Part shown: in pieces, positions 1 through 8,503 of the stretch | Numbering within the stretch: the first letter of the stretch is position 1 | How the letters are laid out: each line of letters starts with the position of its first letter | Source: Chara braunii | Lineage: Eukaryota; Streptophyta; Charophyceae; Charales; Characeae | Length of the DNA: 27,588 bases | Reading direction: 5' to 3' | Assembly: GCA_003427395.1 (NCBI GenBank) | Contig: BFEA01000324.1 | Span: 40,331-67,918, forward strand | Position numbers and translations under genes: made by a program | Notes under the pieces: generated by a model | Told to the model about the DNA's origin: nothing | Database searches by the model: none | The model's input: the letters and a program-made list of their open reading frames with translations, nothing else

Positions 1-226
1 TCAGTTTCATATCTGATCCGTTGTCGATCAAGAACTTCAAAAAAGAAGGGAAAAGAAAACGGAAAATCCGTTCGCATACTGATCAGTTCAATGGAAAAAA
101 AAAGAAAACAAGGGAAGCATGAGCGATTTCGGAAATAAAAGAAACCGGAAACACAAGTGATTTCGGGGAAAAAAAAAAGTAAAGGGAAGTGGGCGCGTGC
201 ACGCACGCAGCCGCAAGAGGTAAGAC

Positions 227-228
<2 letters not shown>
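1..228. other. A-rich stretch, no gene seen
   Basis: Purine-rich sequence with several A and GA runs. I see no coding or RNA gene signal here. The only long reading frame is created by the adjacent (GA)n tract. Confidence 0.5.

Positions 229-285
<57 letters not shown>
229..285. repeat. (AG)n microsatellite
   Basis: An uninterrupted AG dinucleotide run of about 57 bp. The serine/leucine-rich reading frame across it on the minus strand is a by-product of the repeat. Confidence 0.97.
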
Positions 286-287
<2 letters not shown>

Positions 288-347
288 CCATCAACTTCTT
301 GGCAAACTTTTCATTGTATTGTGGGCGTAGCCGCAACAGGTCCCCTA

Positions 348-411
348 GTCTCTGCATAAAACACGTCCTCATTCAGGTATTCGATCCGATCCTCTTTGCT
401 AATGGGACCTC
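348..411. repeat. Partial copy of the fold-back repeat at 1072-1380
   Basis: Shares blocks in the same order with 1315-1378: CTCTGC, AACACGTCC, ATTCAGG, ATCCTCTTTGCT and GGGACCTCG. It therefore represents the right arm of the larger fold-back repeat. The shared order rules out chance similarity, but the copy is diverged and I see no ends. Confidence 0.6.
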
Positions 412-495
412 GGCCCTTCTCTGCGGACGTCATGTCGAACCAACCATTTGTAGTAGTAAATAAAGAAAAATAAATATAAAAGAGTGTATATGGCG

Positions 496-586
496 TAGGC
501 TACCAGCCGGGCTGCCCGGGTCAGCCTATTTCCCCGGGCGGTCCATCCGTGCAAGGACCAGGGAAGGTCCTAGCCAAAAAAAAATC
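496..586 (+). mobile_element. Short poly(A) retroposon (SINE-like), plus orientation
   Basis: A GC-rich head beginning TAGGCTACCAG is followed by GGTCCTAGCC and then an A-run that leads into an A-rich stretch to about 640. The same head, in inverted orientation and again ending in GGGCC plus an A-rich tail, lies at 745-790. A constant 5' start, a GC-rich body and an A tail in two copies suggest a short non-autonomous retroposon. No flanking duplication was clear. Confidence 0.5.
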
Positions 587-744
587 AAATCAAAACAAAA
601 CAACAGACAAGTCCGAAAAAAAAAAACAAAAAAAACTATGGTATGCAGAAATATAAACTGAACAATTTTTGCCTCAGGGTCAAATCAAAATTCGTTACCG
701 AATTTAAAATAAAAAACATTTATTTGTTTATTTATTAATTTATT

Positions 745-790
745 TTTGGCCCGGCCGGGGAAGTGGTCCCGGGCCACCCTGGTAGCCTAG
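745..790 (-). mobile_element. Second, shorter copy of the poly(A) retroposon, inverted
   Basis: Read on the minus strand this starts CTAGGCTACCAG, continues GC-rich (GGCCCGGGACC), and ends GGGCCAAAAATAAAT followed by AT-rich sequence. It matches the start and end of the 496-586 copy but lacks most of the middle. The AT-rich stretch between the two copies holds both tails, so they point at each other. Confidence 0.5.
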
Positions 791-810
791 ATGGCGGGTG
801 TATTTTTCGA

Positions 811-1063
811 TATTTTTCCGGAAGATACATGCTCCATTTTCCACATTCGGCGGGTTTATTTTTCAATAATTTTTTTGTGGAATCCACATGCTCCATTTTC
901 CGATAGTTTTGCAGAAGATACATGCTCCATTTCCCACATTCGGGCGGGTGTATTTCTCAATATTTTTGCCGAAGATACATGCTCCATTTTCCGATGTTTT
1001 TGTGGAAGATACATGCTCCATTTTCCAATGTTTTTGTGGAAGATAAATGCTCCATTTTCCACA
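811..1063. repeat. Six spaced copies of a short core repeat
   Basis: The core GAAGATACATGCTCCATTTT recurs near 821, 880 (diverged), 912, 971, 1004 and 1039. Spacing alternates between about 58 bp and about 34 bp. The longer units include an extra CCACATTCGG plus GCGGGTGTATTTTTC segment. Reading frames crossing the array only reflect the repeat. No spacer diversity of the CRISPR type is seen. Confidence 0.85.
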
Positions 1064-1071
1064 TTCCGGGG

Positions 1072-1380
1072 GCAGGGTCCCACTAGCAAAAAGGATTGGA
1101 TCGGGGGCAAGGTCCCACTAGCAAAGAGGATTGGATCGAAAGCCTGAATCTGGACGTGCTCTTGCAAAGGGTGCAGAAAGTCGAGATTGCTTTTCTTCAT
1201 CTCTGCTTAGAACACGTCCAGATTCAGGAGCTTTTAGCAAAGAGGATTGGATCGAACGCCTGAATCTGGACGTGCTCCTGCAAAGGGTGCAGAAAGTCGA
1301 GATTGCTTTTCTGCATCTCTGCTTAGAACACGTCCAGATTCAGGAGCTTAATCGAATCCTCTTTGCTCGTGGGACCTCGC
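1072..1380. repeat. Fold-back repeat with a tandem 116-bp unit
   Basis: Two tandem copies (1119-1234 and 1235-1350) differ at only a few positions. Each copy contains CCTGAATCTGGACGTG and its exact reverse complement CACGTCCAGATTCAGG. The outer parts also pair: GGTCCCACTAGCAAAGAGG at 1111-1129 against CCTCTTTGCTCGTGGGACC near 1358-1376. The locus could therefore fold into one long hairpin or two short ones. A 31-33 bp duplication of the left outer arm lies at 1075-1137. Probably a MITE-like or fold-back element; no transposase or target duplication was recognised. Confidence 0.8.
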
Positions 1381-1476
1381 TCCGGGAGGAGTGCGGGGGG
1401 AGCAATATCATCCTTGAGCAGACCGGCCCCAGGTGATTTAGAATGATTTTTTTCTGGTCATCTAGATTCGAACTCG

Positions 1477-1488
1477 GCGTCTGTATTT
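1477..1488. repeat. Target-site duplication of the U6 retrocopy, distal copy
   Basis: GCGTCTGTATTT here matches GGGTCTGTATTT at 1622-1633 in 11 of 12 positions. The pair brackets the U6-like sequence together with its A tail, as expected for LINE-mediated target-primed insertion. Confidence 0.75.
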
Positions 1489-1621
1489 TTTTTTTTGTTT
1501 TTTTTTTTTTTGTTGGACCATTTCTCGATTTATCCGTGCCATCCTTGCGCACAATGGCCATGCTAATCTTCTATCCCTCTCTCTCTGTATCGTTCCAATT
1601 TTCGCGGATGACGGGAAGGAC
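1483..1621 (-). pseudogene. U6: U6 snRNA retropseudogene with poly(A) tail
   Basis: Read on the minus strand, 1621 to 1513 matches U6 snRNA end to end: the GTCC start, AAAATTGGAACGATACAGAG, AGATTAGCATGGCC, TGCGCAAGGATG, and AAATCGAGAAATGGTCCAA at the end. A 12-nt insertion sits directly after the ACAGAGA box, which pairs with the 5' splice site, so a functional product is unlikely. The 3' end continues into an A tail of nearly 30 nt on the minus strand, which a Pol III U6 gene would not encode. A 12-bp direct repeat flanks the insertion. U6 identity is very clear; inactivity is an inference. Confidence 0.93.
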
Positions 1622-1633
1622 GGGTCTGTATTT
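1622..1633. repeat. Target-site duplication of the U6 retrocopy, proximal copy
   Basis: GGGTCTGTATTT abuts the 5' end of the U6-like sequence and repeats at 1477-1488 with one mismatch. The same 12-mer also occurs at 1947-1958 in the related SINE fragment, so it belongs to the SINE that was the insertion target. Confidence 0.75.
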
Positions 1634-1645
1634 CGACAGCTCAAG

Positions 1646-1792
1646 GGTGTAGCAACTGGGCTACCTTCTTCCCCCGAATACAACGGACGGTCATTGTAGC
1701 TGTATTTGACGCATCTTTCAGTCTAGACTAGATACAGCTAGAATGACCGTGCACTGTATTCGGGGGAGGAAGGTAGGCCCGTCGGTACACAG
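1646..1792. repeat. Fold-back element, copy A (60-bp arms)
   Basis: The left arm (1646-1705) and right arm (1732-1792) are reverse complements over about 60 bp with roughly a dozen mismatches. Both contain GTATTCGGGGGA next to GAAGGTAG. The loop contains CTTTCAGTCT. The outer ends of both arms carry the A-box-like head of the SINE at 1455-1668, so the fold-back may have arisen from two inverted copies. A related hairpin lies at 22201-22343. Confidence 0.85.
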
Positions 1793-1880
1793 GGCGTTTT
1801 CTGGAGCCGAGCGGAACCAGCGAACTGAGTTTGGTACTCCCTTACAGTGAATAACGACGAGATATAATGATTGATTTTAT

Positions 1881-2023
1881 TTTCTGTTTATTTGGTTCCA
1901 TCATCTGGTTTCTGTTTATTTGTTTCCATCGTCTGCATTCGAACATGGGTCTGTATTTGAAAAGTTCATGGATGTACCAGCTATAAGCTTAGCTAAGCGT
2001 TGTTGGTCCTGAAATACAGACCC
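1881..2023 (-). repeat. Second SINE-like fragment with inverted 12-bp ends and a 28-bp tail repeat
   Basis: ATTCGAAC (1937-1944, a B-box core on the minus strand) is followed by GGGTCTGTATTT, as at the U6 locus. The reverse complement AAATACAGACCC lies at 2012-2023, giving perfect 12-bp inverted ends around a 77-bp segment containing the palindrome GCTTAGCTAAGC. On the other side, 1881-1935 is two tandem 27-28 bp units ending CCATCATCTG and CCATCGTCTG, like a SINE tail repeat. Confidence 0.55.
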
Positions 2024-2047
2024 TTTCTTTCTTTCTTTCTTTCTTTT
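2024..2047. repeat. (CTTT)n microsatellite
   Basis: About five CTTT units followed by a short T run, directly after the inverted 12-bp motif. Confidence 0.9.
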
Positions 2048-2830
2048 TGGAACAACACTTTCTGGCAAAGACTCGGGGTGGTGTGACCAGCCAAGAACCA
2101 AATCGCGACGCCGAGCGGGGGCAGGGAGGGCTGGTACGGGGCGAATAGCGGTACCGGGCGAATAGTGGTCGTGCTCCGGTACCGGGCGAATTTCGGTAGC
2201 ACTCCGGGAACAGCGTCGCTATGCGCTTGCACCGTGCGCAGCGCTGTTTACTTGCGAATCTCGCCGCCAAGACGAGAAGCAGGACAGTGGACATGCCTGC
2301 CCTCTCGTGGGTGGAGGCTATGCCTCATGGTATCGTCTTCTTCAAACAGTCCATAGCCAGGCTAGGTTAGGACCTACTTTTCGACACGAGGCTATTGGGA
2401 AGAAGGATGTGGACGCGTGGAAGTAGGCGGACACAAAACCGAGACGGATTGTCGCCCCAAGCCTAATGCTCATCGAATTTGCCTAAAGTCGGTTCTAGAT
2501 ACCACAATAACTCTAATCGCCATCGCTACGGTAAAACCACCAAAACACAACGGTAATAAACAGTAGGTGGCGGACTACTCGCCTGGTCACAGGTAATTAT
2601 ATTTCACACGTGGTCGCCAAGGATAGACGTAGCACAATATCGAAACTCGGATGAGCCCGCGCCAACTCGACAAGGTAGACTATGTGCTGAGGTCTAGGGT
2701 TAAAAGTTAGAAAAGAAGCTGCTATCCAAGTATTACCTCTACGATAGAACTATAACCCTACCGACAGCACCAAACGTATTCGCCACTTACTAGAGGGACG
2801 AGAAAAAATCTCCAATTAGGAGAAGGTAGC
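2048..2830. other. No gene seen; short tandem repeat at 2132-2207
   Basis: At 2132-2207 three copies of GGTAC(C/G)GGGCGAAT occur at about 18-bp and 28-bp spacing, each followed by a diverged tail such as GTGCTCC. Apart from that I recognise no coding domain, RNA gene or mobile-element end. Confidence 0.5.
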
Positions 2831-2877
2831 GGTGGTCTGTACGTGGTCCCAATCTCAACAGCAATGTTTGAACTACC

Positions 2878-3141
2878 GTGTGGCAAGGAGAAGTTTCATC
2901 GATTATGCGGAAACCTGGGAGCGGCAAAGCGGGATTAGAACCAATTGGATTCAAAGGCGGAGGCTGGATGTACGAAAGGAGTAGAGGAGCAGATCAGGCA
3001 CCCCTCAATAAGGGAGAAGTGAAGTCTGGCAGAGTGAATTGGACTGGGAAGGAAGATGCAAGAGACCAGGAACCTATCTCCTCGTCGGGCTGGCAGAGAG
3101 GGAAACCAAGAATTGCCGAAGCGGTTATGATCTCAGCGTGA
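2878..3141 (+). CDS. Unrecognised short reading frame, possible degraded N-terminal part of the downstream ORF1-like protein
   Basis: An 87-codon frame rich in Gly, Lys, Arg and Glu with no recognisable domain. Its last third resembles, at the DNA level, the 51-bp repeats at 3238-3339 (shared GTGAATTGGAC, GCAAGAGACC, ACCTATCTC and GGCAGAGA blocks). It may therefore be an older duplicated segment of the same broken element. It may equally not be translated. Confidence 0.25.
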   Translation: MWQGEVSSIMRKPGSGKAGLEPIGFKGGGWMYERSRGADQAPLNKGEVKSGRVNWTGKEDARDQEPISSSGWQRGKPRIAEAVMISA

Positions 3142-3237
3142 CATAGAGATGGTGATTGGCTGCAGGGAAAGAGGAGCGGATCAAAGATCCACAGTGAAGG
3201 TGTAGTGGATTTAGTAGAAGTGAATTGGACAGAGGTG

Positions 3238-3339
3238 AAGGTTGCAAGAGACCGGGCACCTATCTCTTTCGTCGAACAGGCAGAGAAAAAGGTTGCAAGA
3301 GACCGGGCACCTATCTCTTTCGTCGAACAGGCAGAGAAA
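3238..3339 (+). repeat. Two tandem 51-bp units encoding a 17-residue repeat
   Basis: The 51-bp units 3238-3288 and 3289-3339 are essentially identical and keep frame, each encoding KVARDRAPISFVEQAEK. A third, more diverged relative lies near 3033-3100. The frame stops at a TAG just after, so the duplication sits in a broken gene. Confidence 0.85.
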
Positions 3340-4352
3340 GTAGAGTGCGGCGAAGATTAGGAAAAACTGCCATCTGACACATATAGACCGTAGTGCTCCA
3401 AAGAGGGAGAGACAAGACAAATCTCTGAACACTGGATTGACGAAACTCCGAGTACGACACAGACAGGGAGATGGAAAAACATGCAAGACAAGATCTCGTG
3501 AACACCAGCAGGTATGTTCCCCCAGTCCGCCGAACAGAAGCAAGAGCACAGCAACAAGGAGAGGGAACGGGAAGGGCCAATTCCAGCAGATCAAGCGGGC
3601 AATGCCCTTCTGTACTGCCAAGACAACATCAGGAAACAGTGAACAGGGTGCGGGAGTCGGTGGGTTGCTGCTATGACGAAAGCATCTGCCTAGACGACCT
3701 CGACCTTAGTGAAGTGGTCGAGGATGAAGTAGGCAAAAGATTCATGGTCAATGGAGCAGTTGACAACATCAAGGAGATTTGGCTAAAAGAGAGAACTGTG
3801 ATTATGATTTTTGAGGAGGAAGCGAGACAGCTATCGAGACAGGTAAAATAAGACCTGGTCAGAGCATACGAAGATGGTTGGATGATGCAGAAAATCTTCG
3901 ACCCAGACACAAGGAGGGGCAAAATTCGTTTTGAAGGCCAGAATGTTATCTCGTATGTAGCCAAGGCGAAGGAAGTGGCGGAGTGGTTTGCTGAAGAGGT
4001 GGGAAGAAAAGTTGAAGCTGGGTTCAAAGGAGTATCTCACGACATTCAAACCTTGGATCCCACACAAAGAGTTATGTGACCTGCGATTGCAAGAATCGGA
4101 ATCCAACTTCTGGATAGTTGCCCTGCGAGTACAACTTGATGCATACTACTACCTGTTAGGAGCAATCAGGGGGGTGTTCGGAGAGGTGAAGGGATGTTTT
4201 CTCTGGAGTATGACAAAACGAGACCAAAATTGATGAATGTCAAATTAGACAGGGACCATAACACGAGATTTAATGTGGATGACAATCTGGTCATAGAGTC
4301 CCCGGAAGGAGAAACATGGAAAGTGGAGACCGCAACGCCTTACACCGATTGG

Positions 4353-4393
4353 TGTAGAAAGTGTAAATGGTACTTCACACGGAGGAGCACTGC
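4353..4393 (+). other. CCHC zinc knuckle disrupted by a one-base deletion
   Basis: The first two cysteines (CRKC, 4353-4364) and KWYF are in one frame. The histidine and last cysteine (HTEEHC) are read only after shifting back by one base at 4376. Adding one base would give the spacing C-x2-C-x4-H-x4-C of a retroelement nucleic-acid-binding knuckle. This is strong evidence that the frame above is a decayed gag/ORF1. Confidence 0.7.
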
Positions 4394-5089
4394 CCGAGGA
4401 CGAGATAAGATGAAGAAGGAAGAAGAGTTGGGGGGCCAAAAGCTGGAGGTCATAAAGAGCGATTCCTGCAGCACATCCTAAGCAGGAATCAACACGCAAG
4501 TGGAGAAACAGGTGTAGTGCAAGGACAAGGTCACACAGGAACTCAAGGAAGCCAAACAGGTGGTAGACAGGACCACAGACAAGTGCAAGTAACCCAACAA
4601 TCAGACCATGCAGGGCGGGCTCCAAGCCACACGAGTCGAATGGCAATCCATGACCGATTCCGCCTGGAACCACAGAACACAAGGCTGGACGTAAGCAAAG
4701 GACAGGAGGGGTAGGAATGGGTATCCAAAGAAGTGCAGCAGGGGGTTGCCAGGGATTCTACACACAGCAGAAGTGGAGACTGGAGGAATGGAGAATAAAT
4801 GGTCCCGCTGCCATACTTGCCCCCAGGGCCACACCGAAGAGATTGGCCAATCAGACCAATTTTGGAGATCCTTGAGGCTTCGAAACCAGCCTTTCAAACC
4901 TTCCTTCGAAAGCACTTTCATTCACTCACGAGTTGGAATGGGGCTAAAAATAACCTCTGGCAGGCCTTTCCCCAGGATCCGGAATTCACCGTTGGCTTTA
5001 CCCAACTTGAGGATTTACAAGAACATTTTAGAAGAATGATCCCAGCATCATCCCACTGGCGGCCACTCATTTCATCTTTTAGTCTTTGA

Positions 5090-5443
5090 TAGATGGGTTA
5101 GGCCTTATCCCCCTGATGGGACTCTCTTCAAGCTATAACCCCCTGTCGAGGGCTCGCAAGGCTTAACCCCCTGCGGGTCTTTCATCATACAGCGCATACT
5201 GCCAGGAATTTAACCCGGGTCTCTCATGGTCATGGGGATGCATTCCCATCAGCATGTCTCTCGCTGCGAGGAGTTTAACTTTGGCCTCCCACGAAACACA
5301 AGGATATTGACACTATACTACAGCATGTGCCGGCAACATCCCAAAGAGAGATCATCCCTCCAAAAGTCCTCGTCCAGTTCGATTAACTACCACTCAACTT
5401 AATTGTCATGCACGATTTATGTCCTACGTGTTTTATGAATGCG
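5090..5443. other. No gene seen
   Basis: A stretch containing three diverged CCCCCTG phrases (5110-5180) and no recognisable domain. The first bases may be a further remnant of the ORF1-like element, but no frame stays open. Confidence 0.4.
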
Positions 5444-5656
5444 TCAAGGAGTGGTGTAATCCATAAGGGATAACAACTCGACGTTAAGCCCCGCTTTAGA
5501 CTCGAGCCTCACCACATTCCTTCCGATTTTAGTGTTCTCGACCTCGTCAGTCTGCTGCATGTAGAGTAGAACCGCCCCACCTATCATGACCGGGATTGAC
5601 CAAACCCTGACCATGGAGGCAAGGTGACCATTCTCGGCGAAAGGTTGGGTGGTCAC
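5444..5656 (-). CDS. Unrecognised 70-codon reading frame next to an RT fragment
   Basis: The product has a hydrophobic stretch (MIGGAVLLYM) and no recognised motif. It lies on the same strand as, and downstream of, the RT fragment at 5811-6240, but it is not the RT palm continuation that would be expected there. It may be a relic of a different element or noise. Confidence 0.15.
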   Translation of the reverse strand: MTTQPFAENGHLASMVRVWSIPVMIGGAVLLYMQQTDEVENTKIGRNVVRLESKAGLNVELLSLMDYTTP

Positions 5657-5810
5657 TCCTCCCTTTATGCCACAATAGTCACCTACTTTACAGGCACCGT
5701 CATAACAATATCTAAAACACCTTCCTCCCTTTTGACGATAGTGTAGCCACCCCCCCTCGAAAGGAGAGATGACAATATCCCACTATGGACCAGGAACGAA
5801 GTTCCGACGA

Positions 5811-6240
5811 TTAAAGACTAGTTAGGGGGGGGAATACCCTATTCATAGCATGCTGGAATGTATCAGGTGCATTACAGAGCCCGAACGGCATCACCACAAT
5901 CTCATACATGCCGTTATGTCCTCTGCAATTATGTAGTTTAGTGTTGATTCTTGGGTCTTGTCTCAATTCGATGGTTGAACCGGAGTTCACGTCTATCTTG
6001 CTGAAGTACTTACACATCCTTTCACTCTATCCAAGAGTTCATGAGGTCATCGCATTGAGGCCCCTATAATCAATGCACATCCTTGAGGTACCTTCCTTCT
6101 TTGGCATGAACAAACTCGGCTGAAGTACTTGGCCTTATCCATCCCTTGTTAGTCAGTTCCTTGATCTGCTTGCAAAGCTCATCTAGCTCTGCTGGAGGCA
6201 TGTTATAGATTCTACCCCTGGGCACCTCTACTTTCTGGGA
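5811..6240 (-). pseudogene. Ty3/gypsy reverse transcriptase fragment
   Basis: On the minus strand from 6240 the frame reads VPRGRIYNMPPAELDEL, then NKGWIRPSTS, the typical fingers start of Ty3/gypsy RT. Stops and deletions follow. From 6017 the palm resumes with YFSKIDVNSG and VVMPFGLCNAPDTFQHAMNR. The catalytic YxDD box, RNase H and integrase are missing and no LTRs flank it. It is a fragment from a different lineage than the large element, whose corresponding stretch reads RCPMGICNAPAIFQRAMN. Confidence 0.9.
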
Positions 6241-6304
6241 TAATCTTTATCGCATGTACAATCTCCCTATCAACAGCCCCTGCAGGTTCCCACTGGAGGT
6301 TTGG

Positions 6305-6355
6305 ATACTGTTACATGCTACACCTGCAAGATACTGTACATGCTACACCTGCAAC
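6305..6355. repeat. Two tandem 25-26 bp units
   Basis: ATACTGTTACATGCTACACC plus TGCAAG is followed by the same sequence minus one T. The copies are almost identical, so the duplication is recent. Confidence 0.85.
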
Positions 6356-6388
6356 AGGTTGCACAGGCCATTTTTAGGCCCGTGTCCT

Positions 6389-6550
6389 TTTCAGCCTGAA
6401 AGCTTGAAAACAAGGGCCTACAAGTCTTGTGTCGTTTCAGCCTGAAAGCCTGAAAACAAGGGCCTACAGGCCTTGTGTCATTTCAACCTAAAACAGGGCC
6501 TTCCCGACCCTGAGTCTTTTCAGCCTGAAACGGAGGGCCATTTTCAGACC
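6389..6550. repeat. 46-bp tandem repeat, two full and two partial units
   Basis: Full units begin TTTCAGCCTGAAAGC at 6389 and 6435. Partial units begin TTTCAACCTAAAAC near 6481 and TTTCAGCCTGAAAC near 6514. The unit contains AAACAAGGGCCTACA, and the second copy has a short self-complementary part (AGGCCT). Confidence 0.8.
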
Positions 6551-6743
6551 CTCATAAGATCGACCTGCCCTGAAACTCGGGCACCAGACCAGGGTTTTAG
6601 CACATGCCATTTTGGGCCTGTTTTCAAGACAACCCTTGGTTGAGCTTCAACGCCAGGGTTTGGCACGTTTTGGCATTGGCAAGAGCAGCCTCCTGGGCGG
6701 GCCAACACTATTAAGGACTGGCCTGCCCTGCAGGCTGCAGATA

Positions 6744-6779
6744 GTGTCATAGGGAGTGTCATAGGGAGTGTCATAGGGA
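6744..6779. repeat. Three perfect 12-bp tandem units
   Basis: GTGTCATAGGGA three times in a row. On the minus strand it reads as a Met-Thr-Leu-Pro repeat inside frames that otherwise look random. Confidence 0.95.
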
Positions 6780-7044
6780 GTTCCCAGGCACTTTACGTGC
6801 AGTTCAGGAGGCAGGAGGTAGTCTTCAGGATTCGGCAGCAGCACTCTGGAGGAGTGTTGCAGTAGTAGTAGTAGCGTTAGCAGTAGTGTTTAGCGCTGGC
6901 CACTAGTAGGAGCTAGAGTAGTACTGGGGAGAGAGAGAGATTGGGCGGAGGCCAGGGAGACTTACCCTCAACGCCATAGCTCCAACTTTGTCTTCGAGGT
7001 ACCTGCAGCACAGCGCCATCTTCATAGGTTAGTATCTGGCACAT

Positions 7045-7077
<33 letters not shown>

Positions 7078-7137
7078 TTCTTCTTCCTCTTCTTGGTCCA
7101 CCATCTTCCTCTCACCCTCTCGCTACCTGACTTCATT
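6780..7137. other. No gene seen; GTA-rich and GA-rich stretches
   Basis: AGTAGTAGTAGTAG lies at about 6860-6872 and an interrupted (GA)n run at 7044-7077. This is the immediate left flank of the large retrotransposon. Confidence 0.6.
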
Positions 7138-7141
7138 GCAT
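7138..7141. repeat. Target-site duplication, left copy
   Basis: GCAT directly before the LTR start TGTGA. The same four bases follow the right LTR at 19686-19689. Confidence 0.8.
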
Positions 7142-8503
7142 TGTGACATCCAACCTCAAGCCCGGTGCGACTTCATGATCGGAGTGGGATGTGGGCCTGG
7201 AAGTGCGAGAAGGGGTGTGCCAAGGATTTTTGGGGAAAGTGGGGGTGGAGTCCCAGGTCGGAACTGAGATCTCTTGTGGCAAAGTTACAGGGGCATAGAT
7301 GCAATAGAGCTAAGGGGGCGAGTTCCATTCGGTCTGATGGCGGTCGGGGTCGTGCAGCATAAGGCAAATGGCATGCGCGGTGCATTCAAGGTCGTCCGAT
7401 GCGTCTGTTTTGGTGGCGGCGGTTCGGGGAGAGGCCTGCCCGGGATGGTTGTGATTCCGATGCACGTGGCGTCTGTCGTCGTGCGTTTTGGTTAGGCCCC
7501 GTAGTTTCAGAGGCTCGTCGGTTGCCGCGTCGCCGACAATTTTCGCAAGGCGTGCGAGGCCAATATGGGGCGATGGAATTCCACGGGACCACTTTGAGTT
7601 GGTGATATGGAAGAAGGAGATGGAAGGGAGGGAAATTGGTAGTGCTGACGACGAAGCTGGGGGATATGAAGTATTGCGTGTTTTGCGTAGTGGGAAAATC
7701 GGGGCACCTTGGATCGTTGGTTATGGCACAGTGAAACTCCCTGGGGCACAATTGATTCCCGGTTACGCAGGGGAATTCCGGGTACCTTTGCCTACATTCT
7801 CTCACCCAAGGGTCAAAGTACTCTGAGTCCCAGGAGCTCGGCATCTTGTCATTGCGGGGTAGTGGAAGTCTTCCGCACACATCTAACTAGCAAGGGGGTT
7901 TTCCCGATGTGATATCGGAAATTCCTATCCGTTTAGGTGTGTGGGGGAAGGAAAATTCACGCCTACTTGATGCTGGGGGTGTCAGATTCGTCAATGGTCG
8001 TGAATCGGCGTATGTGGACACGTGTAGGCTGCGCAGATCAGATCGCGCTTACACGTATCCCCACGAGGTATTCACTTGTTTCTGGAAAAATGAGAGTCTA
8101 ATTCCTTATGCAAAATCGCCATGTCCCGTAAACAACTACCCAATCATCTAATCATTCCATGATCCCGCAAACAATCATTCTCGAGCATGCACGGTGTTAT
8201 CACACATCAGACATCACAGCAACATCAGAACAACAACGGATCAAAGTGATAAGCAATAATGGAAGCAATAATGCTGATTATGCAAAAATTTCTACCATGC
8301 TTATGGGTATATCATAATGGCAAGCAAAGGCAATGACCATACAAAAGAAAAACAACAGACATAACACTCATTCATCCAGTTATTCGACAAAACATACGAT
8401 AGCTGAGATCAAGATCAATCGCAGAACAAGGATGGGCTGAAATCGAGACACGAATTCCGCAAACAAAAGAAAACGGGCGAGTCGCCCTGATCCGAGATCA
8501 AAA

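Larger units (their letters stand above)
1455..1668 (-). mobile_element. tRNA-like SINE fragment split by a U6 retrocopy
   Basis: On the minus strand TAGCCCAGTTG (1653-1663) fits the Pol III A-box consensus, and GAGTTCGAATCT (1464-1475) fits a B box. After removing the U6 insertion and one duplication copy (about 145 bp), the two boxes are about 33 bp apart, as in a tRNA gene. The downstream side is AGATGACC plus an A-run. A related fragment lies at 1881-1960. No good cloverleaf forms, so it is a tRNA-derived SINE rather than a tRNA gene. Moderate confidence. Confidence 0.5.
3202..5089 (+). pseudogene. Degraded retroelement ORF1/gag-like protein with broken CCHC knuckle
   Basis: One protein can be followed through at least three frames. 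From 3471 the frame runs through a TAA at 3849-3851 and on to 4079. A second frame continues near 4045-4233, containing ESESNFWIVALRVQLDAYYY. A third (4194-4376) contains YDKTRPKLMNVKLD and WKVE and ends in a knuckle beginning CRKC. The order resembles the DUF4283 plus zinc-knuckle layout of plant L1-type LINE ORF1 proteins, which bind element RNA. A glutamine-rich tract and a 4799-5089 frame (LPYLPPGPHRRDWP) follow. No RT is attached, so this is a dead fragment. Family assignment rests on motif order only. Confidence 0.6.

Noticed and set aside
811-1063. Possible CRISPR-like array
   Set aside because: Spacing is irregular and the sequences between cores are themselves repeats; the context is eukaryotic.
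1455-1668. Functional tRNA gene
   Set aside because: A and B boxes are present, but no acceptor or anticodon stem pairs properly and a U6 copy splits it.
3211-3621. 136-codon minus-strand Cys/Leu/Phe-rich frame
   Set aside because: Antisense to the plus-strand 17-residue repeats and ORF1-like frame; its repeat content mirrors them.
7386-7880. 164-codon minus-strand frame in the left LTR, with a 122-codon counterpart at 17498-17866
   Set aside because: It is on the element's sense strand and present in both LTRs, but a 76-residue stretch compared by eye shows about 11 amino-acid changes for about 19 base changes. That gives no sign of selection on protein. It is probably an untranslated part of the LTR.
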